DNA from: Sordariomycetes sp. S80-01Y
Lineage: Eukaryota > Ascomycota > Sordariomycetes
Direction: 5' to 3'
Length of the DNA stretch: 64,000 bases
NCBI GenBank assembly: GCA_037042185.1
Contig: JAXQJY010000028.1
Location: 434,001 to 498,000 of the forward strand
Shown here in pieces: positions 46,225-58,400 of this stretch (the first letter of the stretch is position 1; each line of letters opens with the position of its first letter). The notes under the pieces are model-generated. The model did not search any database. It had not been told where the DNA came from and saw only the letters and a program-made list of their open reading frames with translations. Both the position numbers and the translations under genes were made by a program.

Positions 46225-47247
46225 ATGTCAGTCCAGCAGGCAGCCTCGTCGCCCTCGCGATACTACCTCCTTTCTTATCCGAGAACCGCATCCAACCTCC
46301 TAGTGAAGATTCTGAACTGTAATGCTCAACCAAATGTTTCCACTGGTGACTACGATGGTGGTTACTTCTTCATGAAGGCTGATGATCTCCTCATGGAACA
46401 GCCTTTTCGGACCAAGCGCGTCCGTGAATGGACCCCGGAGGAGAGGAATCAGATGCGAGAATGCTACCAGAAATGCTACGAAGACATGAAAGCGTGGCTA
46501 GCCTCTCAGAGCGCGCAAGGTCATTCCGTCTTTGTCAAAGAGCACACCACCTTTCTCGCTACCCCGGATGAGCGCGAATGTCTATTGTACGGGAGTCAGA
46601 TCCAAGGAACGCCCTTGAGGAGTGACGATCCGGCTGGCCGGACCTGGTCTGAGCACAACTACACCGTGGTGCCAGATGAGTTTCTCCAGACCTGGCTGCC
46701 GACTTTCCTCATCAGACACCCGGCTTTGTCCTTTCCTTCGTACTATCGGACGGTTGTCAAGTTAGAAGGGAGCGAGGGAGCTGCGGCAGATCACTTCTCT
46801 GCCTTCATGATATCCGTCAAGTGGCCGCGCCAGCTTTATGACTTATATGTCCAATGGCGGGACAAGCTGCCATGCGAAGCCAAAGAAGTTAACATCTGGC
46901 CGATTGTGCTGGACGCGGAGGACGTCATATCCAGTCCGGAGACAATGGTACGGTATTGCCAGATACTCAAAATGGACCCGGAGAAAATGAGATTCAGCTG
47001 GAACAAGCTCACGCAAGACGAGCTCTCTCAGGTGGAGCAAATTCAGCAAGTCATGCGGTCTACGCTGCTACAATCTACGGGAATCATTGAAGGAAAGGCA
47101 CAAAACACAATTGATATTGATGAGGAGGCTCAAAAATGGGAGGATGAGTTTGGACCGGCTGCAGCTCAACACATTGCGAAGCTGGTGCGAGAGGCTACGC
47201 CTGACTATGAGTACTTGAGAGGAAACAGGCTGCGAGTAAATCCATAA
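46225..47247 (+). CDS. Sulfotransferase-like P-loop protein
   Basis: A single exon encodes 340 residues from ATG 46225 (MSVQQAASSPSRYY). The open frame extends further upstream, but the conserved fold begins at YYLLSYPRTASNLLVKIL, where YPRTASN is the PAPS 5'-phosphosulfate-binding loop, so the later ATG is preferred. FLIRHPALSFPSYYR matches the 3'-phosphate-binding region (Arg and Ser). The family transfers sulfate from PAPS to hydroxyl or amine groups. The P-loop has Thr-Ala where many active enzymes have Gly/Ser-Gly, so another activity is possible. Within the cluster it could act after a hydroxylation by a P450 or 2OG oxygenase. Confidence 0.8.
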   Translation: MSVQQAASSPSRYYLLSYPRTASNLLVKILNCNAQPNVSTGDYDGGYFFMKADDLLMEQPFRTKRVREWTPEERNQMRECYQKCYEDMKAWLASQSAQGHSVFVKEHTTFLATPDERECLLYGSQIQGTPLRSDDPAGRTWSEHNYTVVPDEFLQTWLPTFLIRHPALSFPSYYRTVVKLEGSEGAAADHFSAFMISVKWPRQLYDLYVQWRDKLPCEAKEVNIWPIVLDAEDVISSPETMVRYCQILKMDPEKMRFSWNKLTQDELSQVEQIQQVMRSTLLQSTGIIEGKAQNTIDIDEEAQKWEDEFGPAAAQHIAKLVREATPDYEYLRGNRLRVNP

Positions 47248-47325
47248 TCAAAATCTTTCTCCCAGGCTAACCTTTATGGTCATTGTGACGTTTTACCTTT
47301 TGGTCGACGGTCGAAGCAACCTGTA

Positions 47326-49299
47326 TCAGACACCGACAACCCGCAAGTCGTAGCCCTTTGTCGACTTCTTCGGCTCCTTCTTACCATGGTCGCTGTAGGC
47401 TTTGTCCTCTCCATGGCGACTTCGATCACGAACCTCCAGGTACGGAATGACGCGGAGCGCCATTTCGGCGACACTCACGTAAAGAACCAGGTAGGCGACC
47501 CTATAAGTAGTGAGTTATAGATATGCGGAATGAAGGGCGATGGCAAGTGAAGAGAAGGCTTACTGGAAACCGACGCAGTGTCGGGTTCCCTTGGAAAAGC
47601 TGAGGAGATGGCGGTCAAGGTGGTGGTGCCTCTGCCCGTTCTCGTCCAGCCATCTCTCGGGCCGAAATTTATGTGGCTGAGGGAACACAGATCCATCCAA
47701 GTGAACCAAGCAGGCCGACATGCCCACAGCAGTGCCGCGCGGGATAACATACATGTTCTTGGCTGAGGAAGAGCCGTTCTTGGAACCTCCGTGGTCCTCA
47801 TATACTAGCTCTTCGTCTACCGCCACCCGAGCCAGTCTTTCTTGAGACGGCTCATACGAGAGTCTCTCTTGAGAGAAGTCGAAGATCAACCGAAGACCCT
47901 CCAGAATGACGGCACTCAGGTACGGAAGCTGCTCCAAGGCCGTCCAGCTTGGAAGGGTTCCTGGGTTGGGCACATTGGTCGTCATTTCTTCCTTGAGTTT
48001 CTTTGCAACATCTGGCTGCTTGACAAGATGGTACACTATATTGCTTAAAGTTGTCGCCGTCGACTGTGGGCCGGCGAGAGCTGCACCGTTCGAGTCGTAG
48101 GCCAGCCGTTTGGGAGTTTTCTCCTCTGGGGGTAGGTCTGACTTGAGAAGCTCTGCAAATACGGGAACAGTCTCAGCTTCCCCTTCGCCGCCAAGGGCAA
48201 TCACTCGCTTCAGCCGATCTGGCATCTGCACATGATAGCGAAGTGGAAGATCATAGGTACTGGAAATAGTTCGCATAATCCACCTGGCGTTCAGTCAGTC
48301 TCAGCACTAAGTGAGTCGACCTGTCGGCTCAGATGATTGTCTATGAGACAATGTTGTTTGTACTTACAGCGGGACCCAGGAAAACACGCGACGGACCCAA
48401 GGCAGGTGTCTAGTAAAGTGCGACCTAGTCTCGAGCGCCTCAAAGACATCTTTGCAGTTTGGTTCCCAGTTCTCCTCTTCAAGAAAACCAGGGCATTGTC
48501 CATAGCAGTATTCCACAATGGCGTCGGTGGTGAAGCAGTTGAAGGCGCCTCCGGCGTCGAACCACCCACGTCCGCTATACGCAAGGAGCTTGTCACACAA
48601 CTGTCGAGACCTTTCATGAACCGTACCGTCTGCACTCATTACCTTGGTTTTCCCGAAGAAGGAATTGAGGGGAACACGACGAACGCGATGATGGCCATGG
48701 TCTATCGTAGCGACGGTTGACTGCAACAGAGATTAGGTAAGTAAGTTTCCTATGCAGCAGCTGAGTGACCCTTGTTGGTTCTTACCATTCCTATTCTATA
48801 CAATTGGGATTTTGTCAGACAAGTTCTTGGTAGTTTCATGGATATGAGACTTACCCTCCGAAACCCGACATTTGATGCGTTGTCTTATCGCGCCTGTGAT
48901 TACTCGCGGTTGGGTACAAAACATCAACGAAGCTAGGGTCGCTACAATGCAACTCATGTGGGTTGATTCGAATCAAAGGACCTGCAGGGAAGATAATGGT
49001 GAGTTTATCATTGATCAGAACGCACAAACAACCCGAGGGATAGGGGTCTACAGATGCTTACCAAATCTCTCGTGTAGCTCTGCGATTTTCCTGGTGTACT
49101 GAGCGTCCAGGACGACATCGTACCAGAACTCATAGAGATAGGACGCTGCGGCGAACTTTGGTCCAGCGTAGCTGGCGAGAGGGTGAAGCGTGAGTCTGTA
49201 GATGTAAATGGCCACTGAGTAAAGGGCCCAACACAGAGCGACCGATATGGAGGCTCGCCAGACATGAGTCGTCCAGGGAATCTCGGAGTTTGCTAACAT
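47326..49299 (-). CDS. Cytochrome P450 monooxygenase 2 of the cluster
   Basis: Six exons, 49299-49062, 48981-48855, 48795-48786, 48720-48368, 48283-47564 and 47500-47326, give 540 residues. The third exon is only 10 bases (AATAGGAATG) and links SGFGG to STVATIDHGHHRVRR. Other acceptor choices I tried lose the frame. An N-terminal anchor, IYRLTLHPLASYAGPKFAA hinge, I-helix segment AALAGPQSTATTL, ExxR as E-G-L-R, FRPERW, and the heme loop FSKGTRHCVGFQ with the Cys ligand are all present. The C-terminal tail is short and Lys-rich. It ends 78 bases from the stop of the convergent sulfotransferase-like gene. Confidence 0.88.
48786..48795 (-). other. 10-nt micro-exon of P450-2
   Basis: On the minus strand AATAGGAATG is flanked by TATAG and GTAAGA. 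With 2 bases carried from the exon before, it restores the frame before TCAACCGTC. It adds about three residues (Ile-Gly-Met) in the B-C loop region. Confidence 0.7.
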
Positions 49300-50776
49300 G
49301 GTGCTGCCCTACTTCGTCGAAATCGAAGAGAGGACCGGGCGGGTGCGCTCGTTAGTTGGAAAAAGGTTTAGCTGGCTCTAGTTCGAAAGTCGAGAAGGTC
49401 TCGATCGGTCTGGTCACTGAGCGGGGGCAACAGAGGCGAGTTAAATCATGCCTTGTGATCGATGTCGGGAACGTTGTCATCGGTATGTATAGAGAGATCT
49501 TCATCGTCACCGCCGCACTATAGTTCGTCGTGTATATGAGCTAGCTGGACGACAGATTTGGTGGACCCTGTCCTCCCTGTCACGCACGAGACATGCTGCC
49601 AAGTAGAGTACAAAGTAGATCCGAGAGGCGAGATTAGCTTTATCCACGCACCCCCACGGGACAAAGATGCACATACGTGACGGAATCTGGCGTTTGCAGC
49701 CAGACATCTGCACACGAGGAAGCTAATTTTTTGTATAAGGTTACGATAGTCTCATAACCCTGCGGGCCGCACCGTACACGTACTTCGTGATGTGATTAAA
49801 AGGCGATTGGATGGCCCTGCGTAAGGATAACCATCCACAGTCCTCGAACACAGTTGCAGCCTCTTGAAATCCCCTCGTAATACACCGAGAGATGCAGACA
49901 GATCCCTGCTCACCTACGCCAAGGTGCTGGTAGTTCCCTTTCCTACTACGCCCAACCATGACTCCTCAGGGTAGTTATGAGCACAACAAACAGTCTTTCC
50001 ATTTTGCTATTGCCGATTAGGAGGCGGAGTTGTGGGTTGTGTTATACGTTGTACCGTGCCATCGTGCCGTACTGCGCGTCTATGTGGTATTCCCTTGCTC
50101 TGTGCCTGTCATGAGAGCTGAAAGTCTGTTCAAACAGGGGATCCATACTGATAAAAGCGGAACACCTAGTGCCCAGAGCTTCATCGCTTGCTTTAATACC
50201 TTGTCGGATCGGCCCGTGATTCGTCGAAGTTGACCAAAGGCAGTAGAAAGACGCTCGCCCGTGTGGTGACAAGGCTCCGAGGGGAGCACTTGGCTTTCAA
50301 TTGACTTTTTCTTGATGAGAATCATCGGGTAGGCGGACAACGAAGGTGCAAGTTCCACGCAGACGCAGTGGCGCTGAACTTCCACGACAGGGGTCAGAGG
50401 AAGGCGTTTGATGTCGTGGGGCCAGTGTTCGAAGTCATATGCTTGTGTGTCACGGCCTGTAGGAGAGAAGGGTCATGAGCAAGGGCCCGTGGGAGGGTGA
50501 CACGCCTCTTATGGATGTTCGTAGCTAACTACACTTATAGCTCATGTTCCTGTACTTATGTCAAACGACAACCGAGTCACGAATAGGCTTCGCTGAAAGA
50601 TGCCCTGTAGAGTAGCATGATCTCAGCTTATGTTGTAGTCGAGCCAGAAGACAGAATATATATCAACGCTCGTACGCGCAGTAAATCCAAGCAGCGCCTC
50701 AGAGATTGGCAACTATCACCTTCCATCTATCTCATTCATTTAAGCTCACGATAGCCAAGGAACAATCACAGAAGAT
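49300..50776. promoter_or_regulatory. 1.5 kb divergent region, P450-2 / oxygenase 2
   Basis: No gene is supported. A TATATAT element at 50657-50663 lies 114-120 bases before the oxygenase 2 start. The region is long enough for two promoters with shared control sites. No known factor site could be named with confidence. Confidence 0.45.
50657..50663 (+). promoter_or_regulatory. TATA-like box of oxygenase 2
   Basis: TATATAT stands about 115 bases upstream of ATG 50777, in otherwise mixed sequence, with a CA-rich leader between. Confidence 0.5.
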
Positions 50777-51972
50777 ATGAAAGAGAAACACATAAATAAA
50801 ACGAGCAGCAGCAGAAACGGCGTTGATGAAGGCGTCCGAACCCTGGACTTTTCACACTTTCTTCATGGCGACAACGAGCACAGGCATCAGTTTGGTAAGG
50901 AGCTTATCGATGCTCTTGGCAGGGTAGGCTTCGTCAAAATCATCAATCACGGAATAGGTGACGATGACATATGCCAGATGTTTGACTTTGTAAGGCAATT
51001 TCAAATCTGTCCCCCTCGAAGCCATGCTGCAGCCCTTCCCCTGCGATGACTCTCGGCTGACACTGATCACTAATCTTGTAGTAGAACAAGAAACTTTTCG
51101 ATCTACCCCAGGCAGCCAAAGAGAAGGCCGCCCACCCGCCCGAGCCGAACCCACACCGTGGGTACAGTTATGTCGGCCAGGAGAAGCTGTCTATGGTGAA
51201 GGATTACGAAAAGGGAATCAGAGATGGCGTGAATGTGCTCGACATCAAGGTAAATTATCTGGAAATTCTCACCCTAAAAGTCAGGCACAGATTGGATACT
51301 TGCTGATGCATGCGTCAAATTCAGGAATCGTTTGACCAAGGCCCGGAAGACGACGAGATGTACCCTAACCGCTGGCCCAAAGAGCATGATCTGCCTGGCC
51401 TCCGTGCCTTTGCAGAAGGATTCTACCACCAATGTCATCAAGTCCACCAAGACTTACTTGAGGCCTTTGCCGTCGGATTGGAACTCAGTGATACATTCTT
51501 CACGGACCTTTGCCGCGTCATCTCGTCAGAGCTTCGCCTCAACCACTACCCCGGGGGTCTTTTGTCTACCATGGATAAGGGTGCCAGAAGGATCTCCGAG
51601 CACACTGACTTTGGCACTGTGACCCTACTGTTCCAAGACGACGTTGGTGGCTTGGAGATCGAGGAACAGGGTGCACCCGGCCGGTACTTCGCCGTCACTA
51701 GCGACAGCCCGATGGAGATGATTGTTAATATTGGCGATTGCCTCCAGCGCTGGACCAATGATAGGTTCCGATCAACCAGCCATCGTGTTGTCCTCCCGAC
51801 AGAGGAGATCCAGTGGGTTGAGGATCGCTACTCCATTGCGTACTTTGGCAAACCTAGTCGGTCGCAGCATGTGGGTAGCCTGCCGGTGCTACTCCAGAAT
51901 GGCGAGAAGCCAAAGTACAAGGATATAACGGCTTGGGAATACAACCAGGAAAAGCTCCTACTTACGTACTGA
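50777..51972 (+). CDS. 2-oxoglutarate/Fe(II) oxygenase 2 of the cluster
   Basis: Three exons, 50777-50989, 51085-51249 and 51325-51972, give 341 residues. Intron 1 ends in a tandem acceptor (TAGTAG); only the second AG gives an open frame (MFDF joined to NKKLFDLPQ). DIOX_N features are RTLDFSHFL and GFVKIINHGI. The core has iron ligands H219 and D221 (SEHTDFG) and H279 (STSHRVV), and R294/S296 (RYS) for 2-oxoglutarate. The length and the short N-terminus are typical of fungal small-molecule hydroxylases such as proline hydroxylases of peptide clusters. It is immediately upstream of the NRPS, in the same direction, so it is the better candidate for substrate supply, though this is inference. 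Confidence 0.9.
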
Positions 51973-52484
51973 GCGAGGGTTGAGTCCGAGTACGACATGG
52001 TGGGTTTGTGTGAGGCCAGCTGAGCAGGCGTACGATCTGCATGATGCAGCTCCTGGAGACTGCGGAAATCGAGTTGCTGGGGGTGTACAAGTAAAGCCTA
52101 GTGCATGACCGTAGTTGTGGACTCGGAGATAGTCAAAAACTTGTATAGGATACAAGCGAAGAAAGTGACCTCGTGAATCAAGTGCATGTAATACGCTCGA
52201 GCTGTGCAGAACGTAACGGCGAAAATCGCGACTGGTAGATGTACTTGTAGCGGTGTACGAGCCTGTGTTCGAAGCTCTATTATTTTCTCGTGCTTGTGAC
52301 TTATTGCGTACCATGGCAGCATGTTCCGACGATGGAAACTATTTTGAATTTGGAGCTCTTTGAGAGCTCTGTTCCCTGTCACTATTATCTTCCGTCTGTA
52401 AAGAGTATCAAACCCCAACTTTACTACTATACCCATTTTCGTGAAGAAAAGAAGCCATACTTGTCTAATTGACTCAGCATCAGA
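51973..52484 (+). promoter_or_regulatory. NRPS promoter region
   Basis: 512 bases between oxygenase 2 and the NRPS. A perfect inverted repeat GAGCTCT-TTG-AGAGCTC lies at 52353-52369, about 115 bases before the NRPS ATG. No TATA box is clear. Confidence 0.5.
52353..52369. promoter_or_regulatory. Inverted repeat upstream of the NRPS
   Basis: Seven-base arms GAGCTCT and AGAGCTC are separated by TTG. Its place in the promoter of the core gene makes it a candidate binding site. It was not looked for systematically upstream of the other cluster genes. Confidence 0.35.
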
Positions 52485-55400
52485 ATGACCACTCCAAATT
52501 ATCCCAGCGTGAGAGCTTGCGGGGACTTCCAACCTAACGCCTCCGTGGACGCACTATCGACTTCGACAACTACTTCATGCCAGGCGTCCCTGAGCCCCAC
52601 CAAGGAAACAAGTATTGTCCAGGTGGATATGAGGACCGACCCGCAAAGCACCGTCGCTAGCAATAGTTCAAGCTTCGAGAGCTCTTCTGGGAGCCTCTCG
52701 AGCTATTCGATCAGCGAGCCCAGCACGAACCGCATCAGCACGCCCCAAACTCAGAGAGGACATGCACATCTAGGAAGTGAGGGTGGTGACTTCATGACCT
52801 TCCCTACCATACCAAAGAAAGTCACCTATCTTGAAAGAGACGTGGAGGCGAGCTGTCAGATCTCATGGTTGTCAAAGTGCCATGATCCAACTGAGGAGCT
52901 CAACATTCTCGACGCGCCGTCTGTAGTCGCCCTTCTCTATGCTAGCTGGGCTCTGGTGACGAGTCGCACGGTCAACTCAGAGAAAGTGAGTTTCGATACA
53001 ATCAGCCAAGAAACATTCAGATTGGCACCGGACTCAGCATCAATGGCGTTGCCATTCCAAGTGCGGTGTGCTCCCGGCGATATGGCTCGTGACTACCTAG
53101 ATCTGGTGCAGGCTTGCGCCAGCTACCAAGGGAAGATCGAGCCAGGCGTGGACTGCGCAAGCAGTAAGGACCTGAGACCAGTAACTCTCATGGTAGTGGG
53201 TCTCGACGAAAATGCTCTTTCGAGCACAAATACCAATAACGATACCCCGACAGAAGCCCAGAGGCACGCTGTGGTACTACATTTCCAGCTCACGGGGACA
53301 CAACTGCGAGCGAGGGCCACGTCTGATTCCAGGGTCACTAGTCCATGGTTTCTGCAAAGGCTACTCAAACGTCTCGAGTTTTGCATGCAGCAAATCCACG
53401 GCGCGGGTCCGGCGACATGTCTCTCCGACATAGACGACATGTCTCCAGACGATATGGAGCAAATTTGGCGTTGGAACAGCCCGCTCCCTGTGGCGGTCGA
53501 GCGCTGCATGCACGACATATTCGAGGACCAAGCCCAATCACAGCCTTTATCTCTCGCAATCGATGCATGGGATGGTCAGTTGTCGTATGCAGAGCTGGAC
53601 AAGATCTCCGAGCGACTAGCTGGCCACCTGTTGTCGATAGGGGTTGGACCGGAGGTCATCGTCCCGTTGTGCTTCGAAAAGTCTATGTGGATGCCAATTG
53701 CAATGATGGGCGTCCTCAAGGCCGGTGGAGCTTTCACACTTCTTGACTCTTCTTTTCCTGAAAATCGCCTACGAACGATCATTGATACGGTGGGTGCGAG
53801 CACGTTATTGTGCTCACCATCGACCAGGCCCCTTTGTTCCGGACTAGTGGAAAATATTATACAAGTCGACACCGAGTCATCAGAGTCATTTGTTGCTTGT
53901 CCAACCCGGCAAAGGAGCACTCAACCACCATCCACGGCAATGTTTGCCGTGTTCACCTCTGGAAGTACAGGAGTACCTAAAGGCGCGGTTCTCACACACA
54001 CTAATTACGCATCCGCCCTCAGCCACCAACTACAAAGCCTTGGCTTCACGAGAAAATCCAGGATATTTGACTTTGCGTCTTATGCTTTCGATGTTTCGGT
54101 TCATAATGTGTTTGCAACTTTAACATGTGGAGCATGTCTGTGCATTCCGTCAGATCAGGACCGGCGGGATGACATTTCCACGGTTATGAGGAATCTGCGC
54201 GTCACAATCGCCCACCTGACACCATCGGTCGCCCTGCTGATAGAGCCAGATTCGGTACCGCTACTGAAGACCATGGTGTTCACCGGCGAGGCCCTCGCTG
54301 TCGACGATGTTACCCGATGGTGGGGAAAAGTCAACATCGTCAACGAGTACGGGCCCGCAGAGTGCACCATCAACACCGTGAACAGTCAGCCCTCCAGCCC
54401 CGAAGCCGCTACTAGCATAGGAACCCCCGTTGGGGTCTCCGGTTGGATAGTAAACCCGGACAACCACGATCTTCTGGTCCCCATCGGCTGTACAGGGGAG
54501 CTGCTCGTGGAGGGCCCCCTGGTTGGACGAGGATACATTAACGACCCGGTGAAGACAGCCTCTTCGTTTATTGAACATCCAAACTGGCTACTCCGCGGTT
54601 GGGCTGACTACTCGGGGAGAACCGGACGTCTCTACAAGACTGGAGACCTCGTTCAATATAATGAGGATGGAAGTCTCAGCTTCGTCGGTCGCATGGATAC
54701 GCAGGTCAAAATCCGCGGCCAGAGAGTCGATCTTGGCGAGGTTGAACATTGGTCTCAAGCATTCTTGCCAGAGGCAGACCAAGTTGTCGCGGAGGTGATT
54801 GTGCCTCAGGCTGTTAGCCCGGTTCCGACTCTGGCTGTTTTTGCGCAATATCGGGAAGCAGCTGGCTGCATATCAGACCATGTGAAAATACAGGCTGTTC
54901 CAGCTGATGTTCAAGCACAGCTAGCCCGGCATCTTCCATCATACTTCGTCCCTACAGTAGTTCTATGGATGAAGAAACTCCCGTTGACACCAACTGGAAA
55001 GATGGATCGAAGAACATTGCGGGACATGGGTTCTTCCTTCACTGCTGAGGAAGTTGCCTATGCTCGAGCAGACCATCTCCAAAGTCAAAAGAGGCACCCT
55101 TCTAATGAGATGGAAGAGACTTTGAGGGAAATATGGGGACGAGTGCTAGGCATAAAGCCCGAGGCAATTGGCATGGAGGACAACTTCTTTAATCTTGGCG
55201 GCGATTCGATTGCATCAATGAAGGCCGTTGCAGACTCCCGCAGAATTGGAATCCTGGTTTCCGTCGCGGATGTATTCCGACATTCAAATCTCTCCGACCT
55301 GGCCAAGAACTGTTCTCGGTGGTTGGGGTCTGCTACGCAACATATTACTCCTTTCCAGTTACTTGGTCACAAATTTGACAAGCCATCTTTCCTCCAGGAT

Positions 55401-58400
55401 ATATCGTCTCGGTACAAACTGGACCCGGCTTCTATACAAGACGCATATCCATGCACGCGGCTTCAGGAGGGTCTCATATTCTTGACATCCAAGCGACCTG
55501 GAGATTACATTGAGCAAAGGGTGCTCGAGCTAGCCCCTGATATATCAATGGACGGTCTGCGCAACGCCTGGGAGGGGGTAGTCAAGGCCATGCCCATAAT
55601 GCGCACTCGCATTGTCCACGACAGCAACCGTGGTCTTCTACAATTGATCGTGGATGAAGTAGCACATTGGACCGAAGCAAAGGGCTTGCAAGACTATCTG
55701 AAAACTGATAGAAAGCAATCAATGGAGCTGGGTGACCCGTTGTCCCATTTTGCTCTGGTCAAGGACGAGTTAAACGAGCGTAGGTGGCTGGTATGGACAC
55801 TCCATCACGCAATCTACGACGGGTGGTCCGTTCGTCTCGTTACAGATGCTGTCACACGAGAGTATCAAGGGCAGAAATTTGAACATGCTCCGCAGTTTCA
55901 AACTTTCATCCGCTACATTCAAGATCAAGATCCGGAAGCCGCAGCAGGTTACTGGCGGAGCTACATGGAAGGATTTGAAGCTCCCCTTTTCCCACCGCTC
56001 GTGCCAGGAATTAACCAGCCCGTGGCGGACACGTCTGTTGGACACAGAATACCTCATCCAAAAAATAAAATCTCAGGCATCACCACGTCTATGCTCATCC
56101 GAGCAGCATGGGGGTTGGTTATGGGACGAATGGTCAATTCGAACGATGCTGTCTTTGGTACTACGCTTCATGGCCGCAATGCCCCAATGCCCGGCCTAGA
56201 TGAGATGGTAGCCCCAACGATCGCCACAGCGCCTGTGCGCGTCAAGTTCTTCAGTAATCAGACAGCATCGAAATATCTCGAGTCCGTTCAACAAGAGGCC
56301 GCCGACATGATGCTCTTCGAGCAGACAGGTCTAGAAAAGATTGCCACAGCGTCCGCCGAGTGCGCAAGAGCCTGTCAATTCCAGACTCACCTTGTCATAC
56401 AGCCCGAAGACCGAGATCAGAAGGAAGGCTTGCTGGGTCAATGGAGAAGTGACGCCCAGGAGGAATGGTTCAGCACCTACGCCTTGACGGTTGAGATCTG
56501 GCTAGGATCAAGTGAGATCGACGTGTCAGCGATGTTCGACTCGAGAGTGATACAGCCATGGGTCGTAACAAGTATGCTACAGCGACTCGAGTGGACTATG
56601 CATCAGCTTGATCACGCTACACCGTCGCTCCTCATTGATGACGTTCAAATGCTGTCTAAAAGAGACTTGGAGCAGATCTGGCTGTGGAATGGAGATGTCC
56701 CTGAGCGTGTGGATAAATGCATCCACGATCTACTGGCTAAACAAGCCCGAGAGCGCCCTAGCTGCGAAGCTATATGCGCATGGGATGGAAAGCTGACATA
56801 CGGCCAGTTGGACGAACTTTCGACAAAGTTAGCTTCCAGATTGCTGGAGCTTGGGGTTGGCTTGAGAAATGAGATGGTGCCGCTCTGCTTCGAAAAGTCT
56901 ATGTGGACTGTAGTAACCATGATGGGTGTGCTCAAAACTGGCGCTTCCTTTATCCTGCTCGATCCAGCCCTCCCCGAGGGACGTGTCAAATCTATCTTGG
57001 AACAGGTTGACAGCAAAGCAATTATAGCATGTCCCTCAATGGAAGGTTTGGGCTGTCTAGTTGCGGAGAAGATAGTCGCCATCGGTTGGGACTTCTTCGC
57101 GGACTTGGATGGTCATATGCACCACGCTTCTCTTCCACTGGTCAGTCCGCTATCCATAGCATACGGCATATTCACCTCCGGAAGCACGGGCACTCCAAAG
57201 TGCGCGACTGTAACACACTCAAACGTGGTCTCGGCTCAACATCATCAAGTGAAACTTATGGGCCACACGCCAGATTCGAGGCTCTTCGATTTCTGCTCCT
57301 ACAGTTTTGATGTATCTATCAGCAATATGGCTTCCATGCTGGCATGCGGAGGGTGCCTTTGCATTCCAAAGGAGAGTGATCGGAAGGGTGATCTTGAGTC
57401 AAGCATAATTTCCCTAGGCTCCAACGCCCTCGACCTGACACCATCCACCTTACAGCTTCTATCACCGCAGAAGCTCCCAGCCATACGCTTGTTGACCCTG
57501 GGCGGCGAGCCTTTGAAAGCCTCTGACATTGATGAATGGCAAGGGAGGGTGCGCATCTGCAATGCATACGGTCCCAGCGAGTGCACACCCACAGCCACCA
57601 TTAACGCTAATCCCACGGATGCAGAGATTGCGACACGCATCGGAAAGGGTGCTGGCGCAGTGACTTGGATTGTTGACCCTGCAGACCCTGACAATTTGGT
57701 TCCGCCAGGATGCATAGGCGAGCTGCTCCTGGAGGGACCCGTCGTGGGACGAGGTTATCTGGGCGACCCAGAGAGAACAGCGAAGGTCTTCATAGAGGAC
57801 CCGCAATGGCTGTTGCAAGGATCCCATATCAGCCCTGGCCGAAGTGGTAGGCTGTATAGGACTGGCGACCTCGCAAAGTATAACCCAGACGGCACTCTGA
57901 CATATGTTGGACGAAAAGACAACCAAGTCAAGTTGCGAGGACAACGCATCGAGTTAGGAGAAGTTGAAGAGGTCCTACTCAGCCACGAATGTACGAATGA
58001 TGCCGTCGTTGTTCTTCAAGGAGCAGACGAGCCTGATCCATGGCTGGCTGGCTTCGTCACCATCTGCCACGATGATGATGAGCCAGAGCCACGAGGTGAC
58101 AAACTGGCCGCGGTTTATGCGGTGAAATTGCAGCAAGAAGAGCAGAATGTTCAGGGCTGGGGAGACCAATTTGATGAAGAGACTTATGCGGACATCGACC
58201 GCACTACGTTCGAAAGCGTTGGACGAGACTTCATCGGCTGGTCGTCCATGTATGATGGATCCGAAATCGACAAATGGGAGATGAATGAGTGGCTCGACGA
58301 CAGCGTTGCGAGCATATTGGATGGCCGACTCGCAGGCTGTGTGCTTGAAATCGGCTGTGGAACAGGCATGATGCTTTTCAACTTGGCAAAGCACGGGTTG

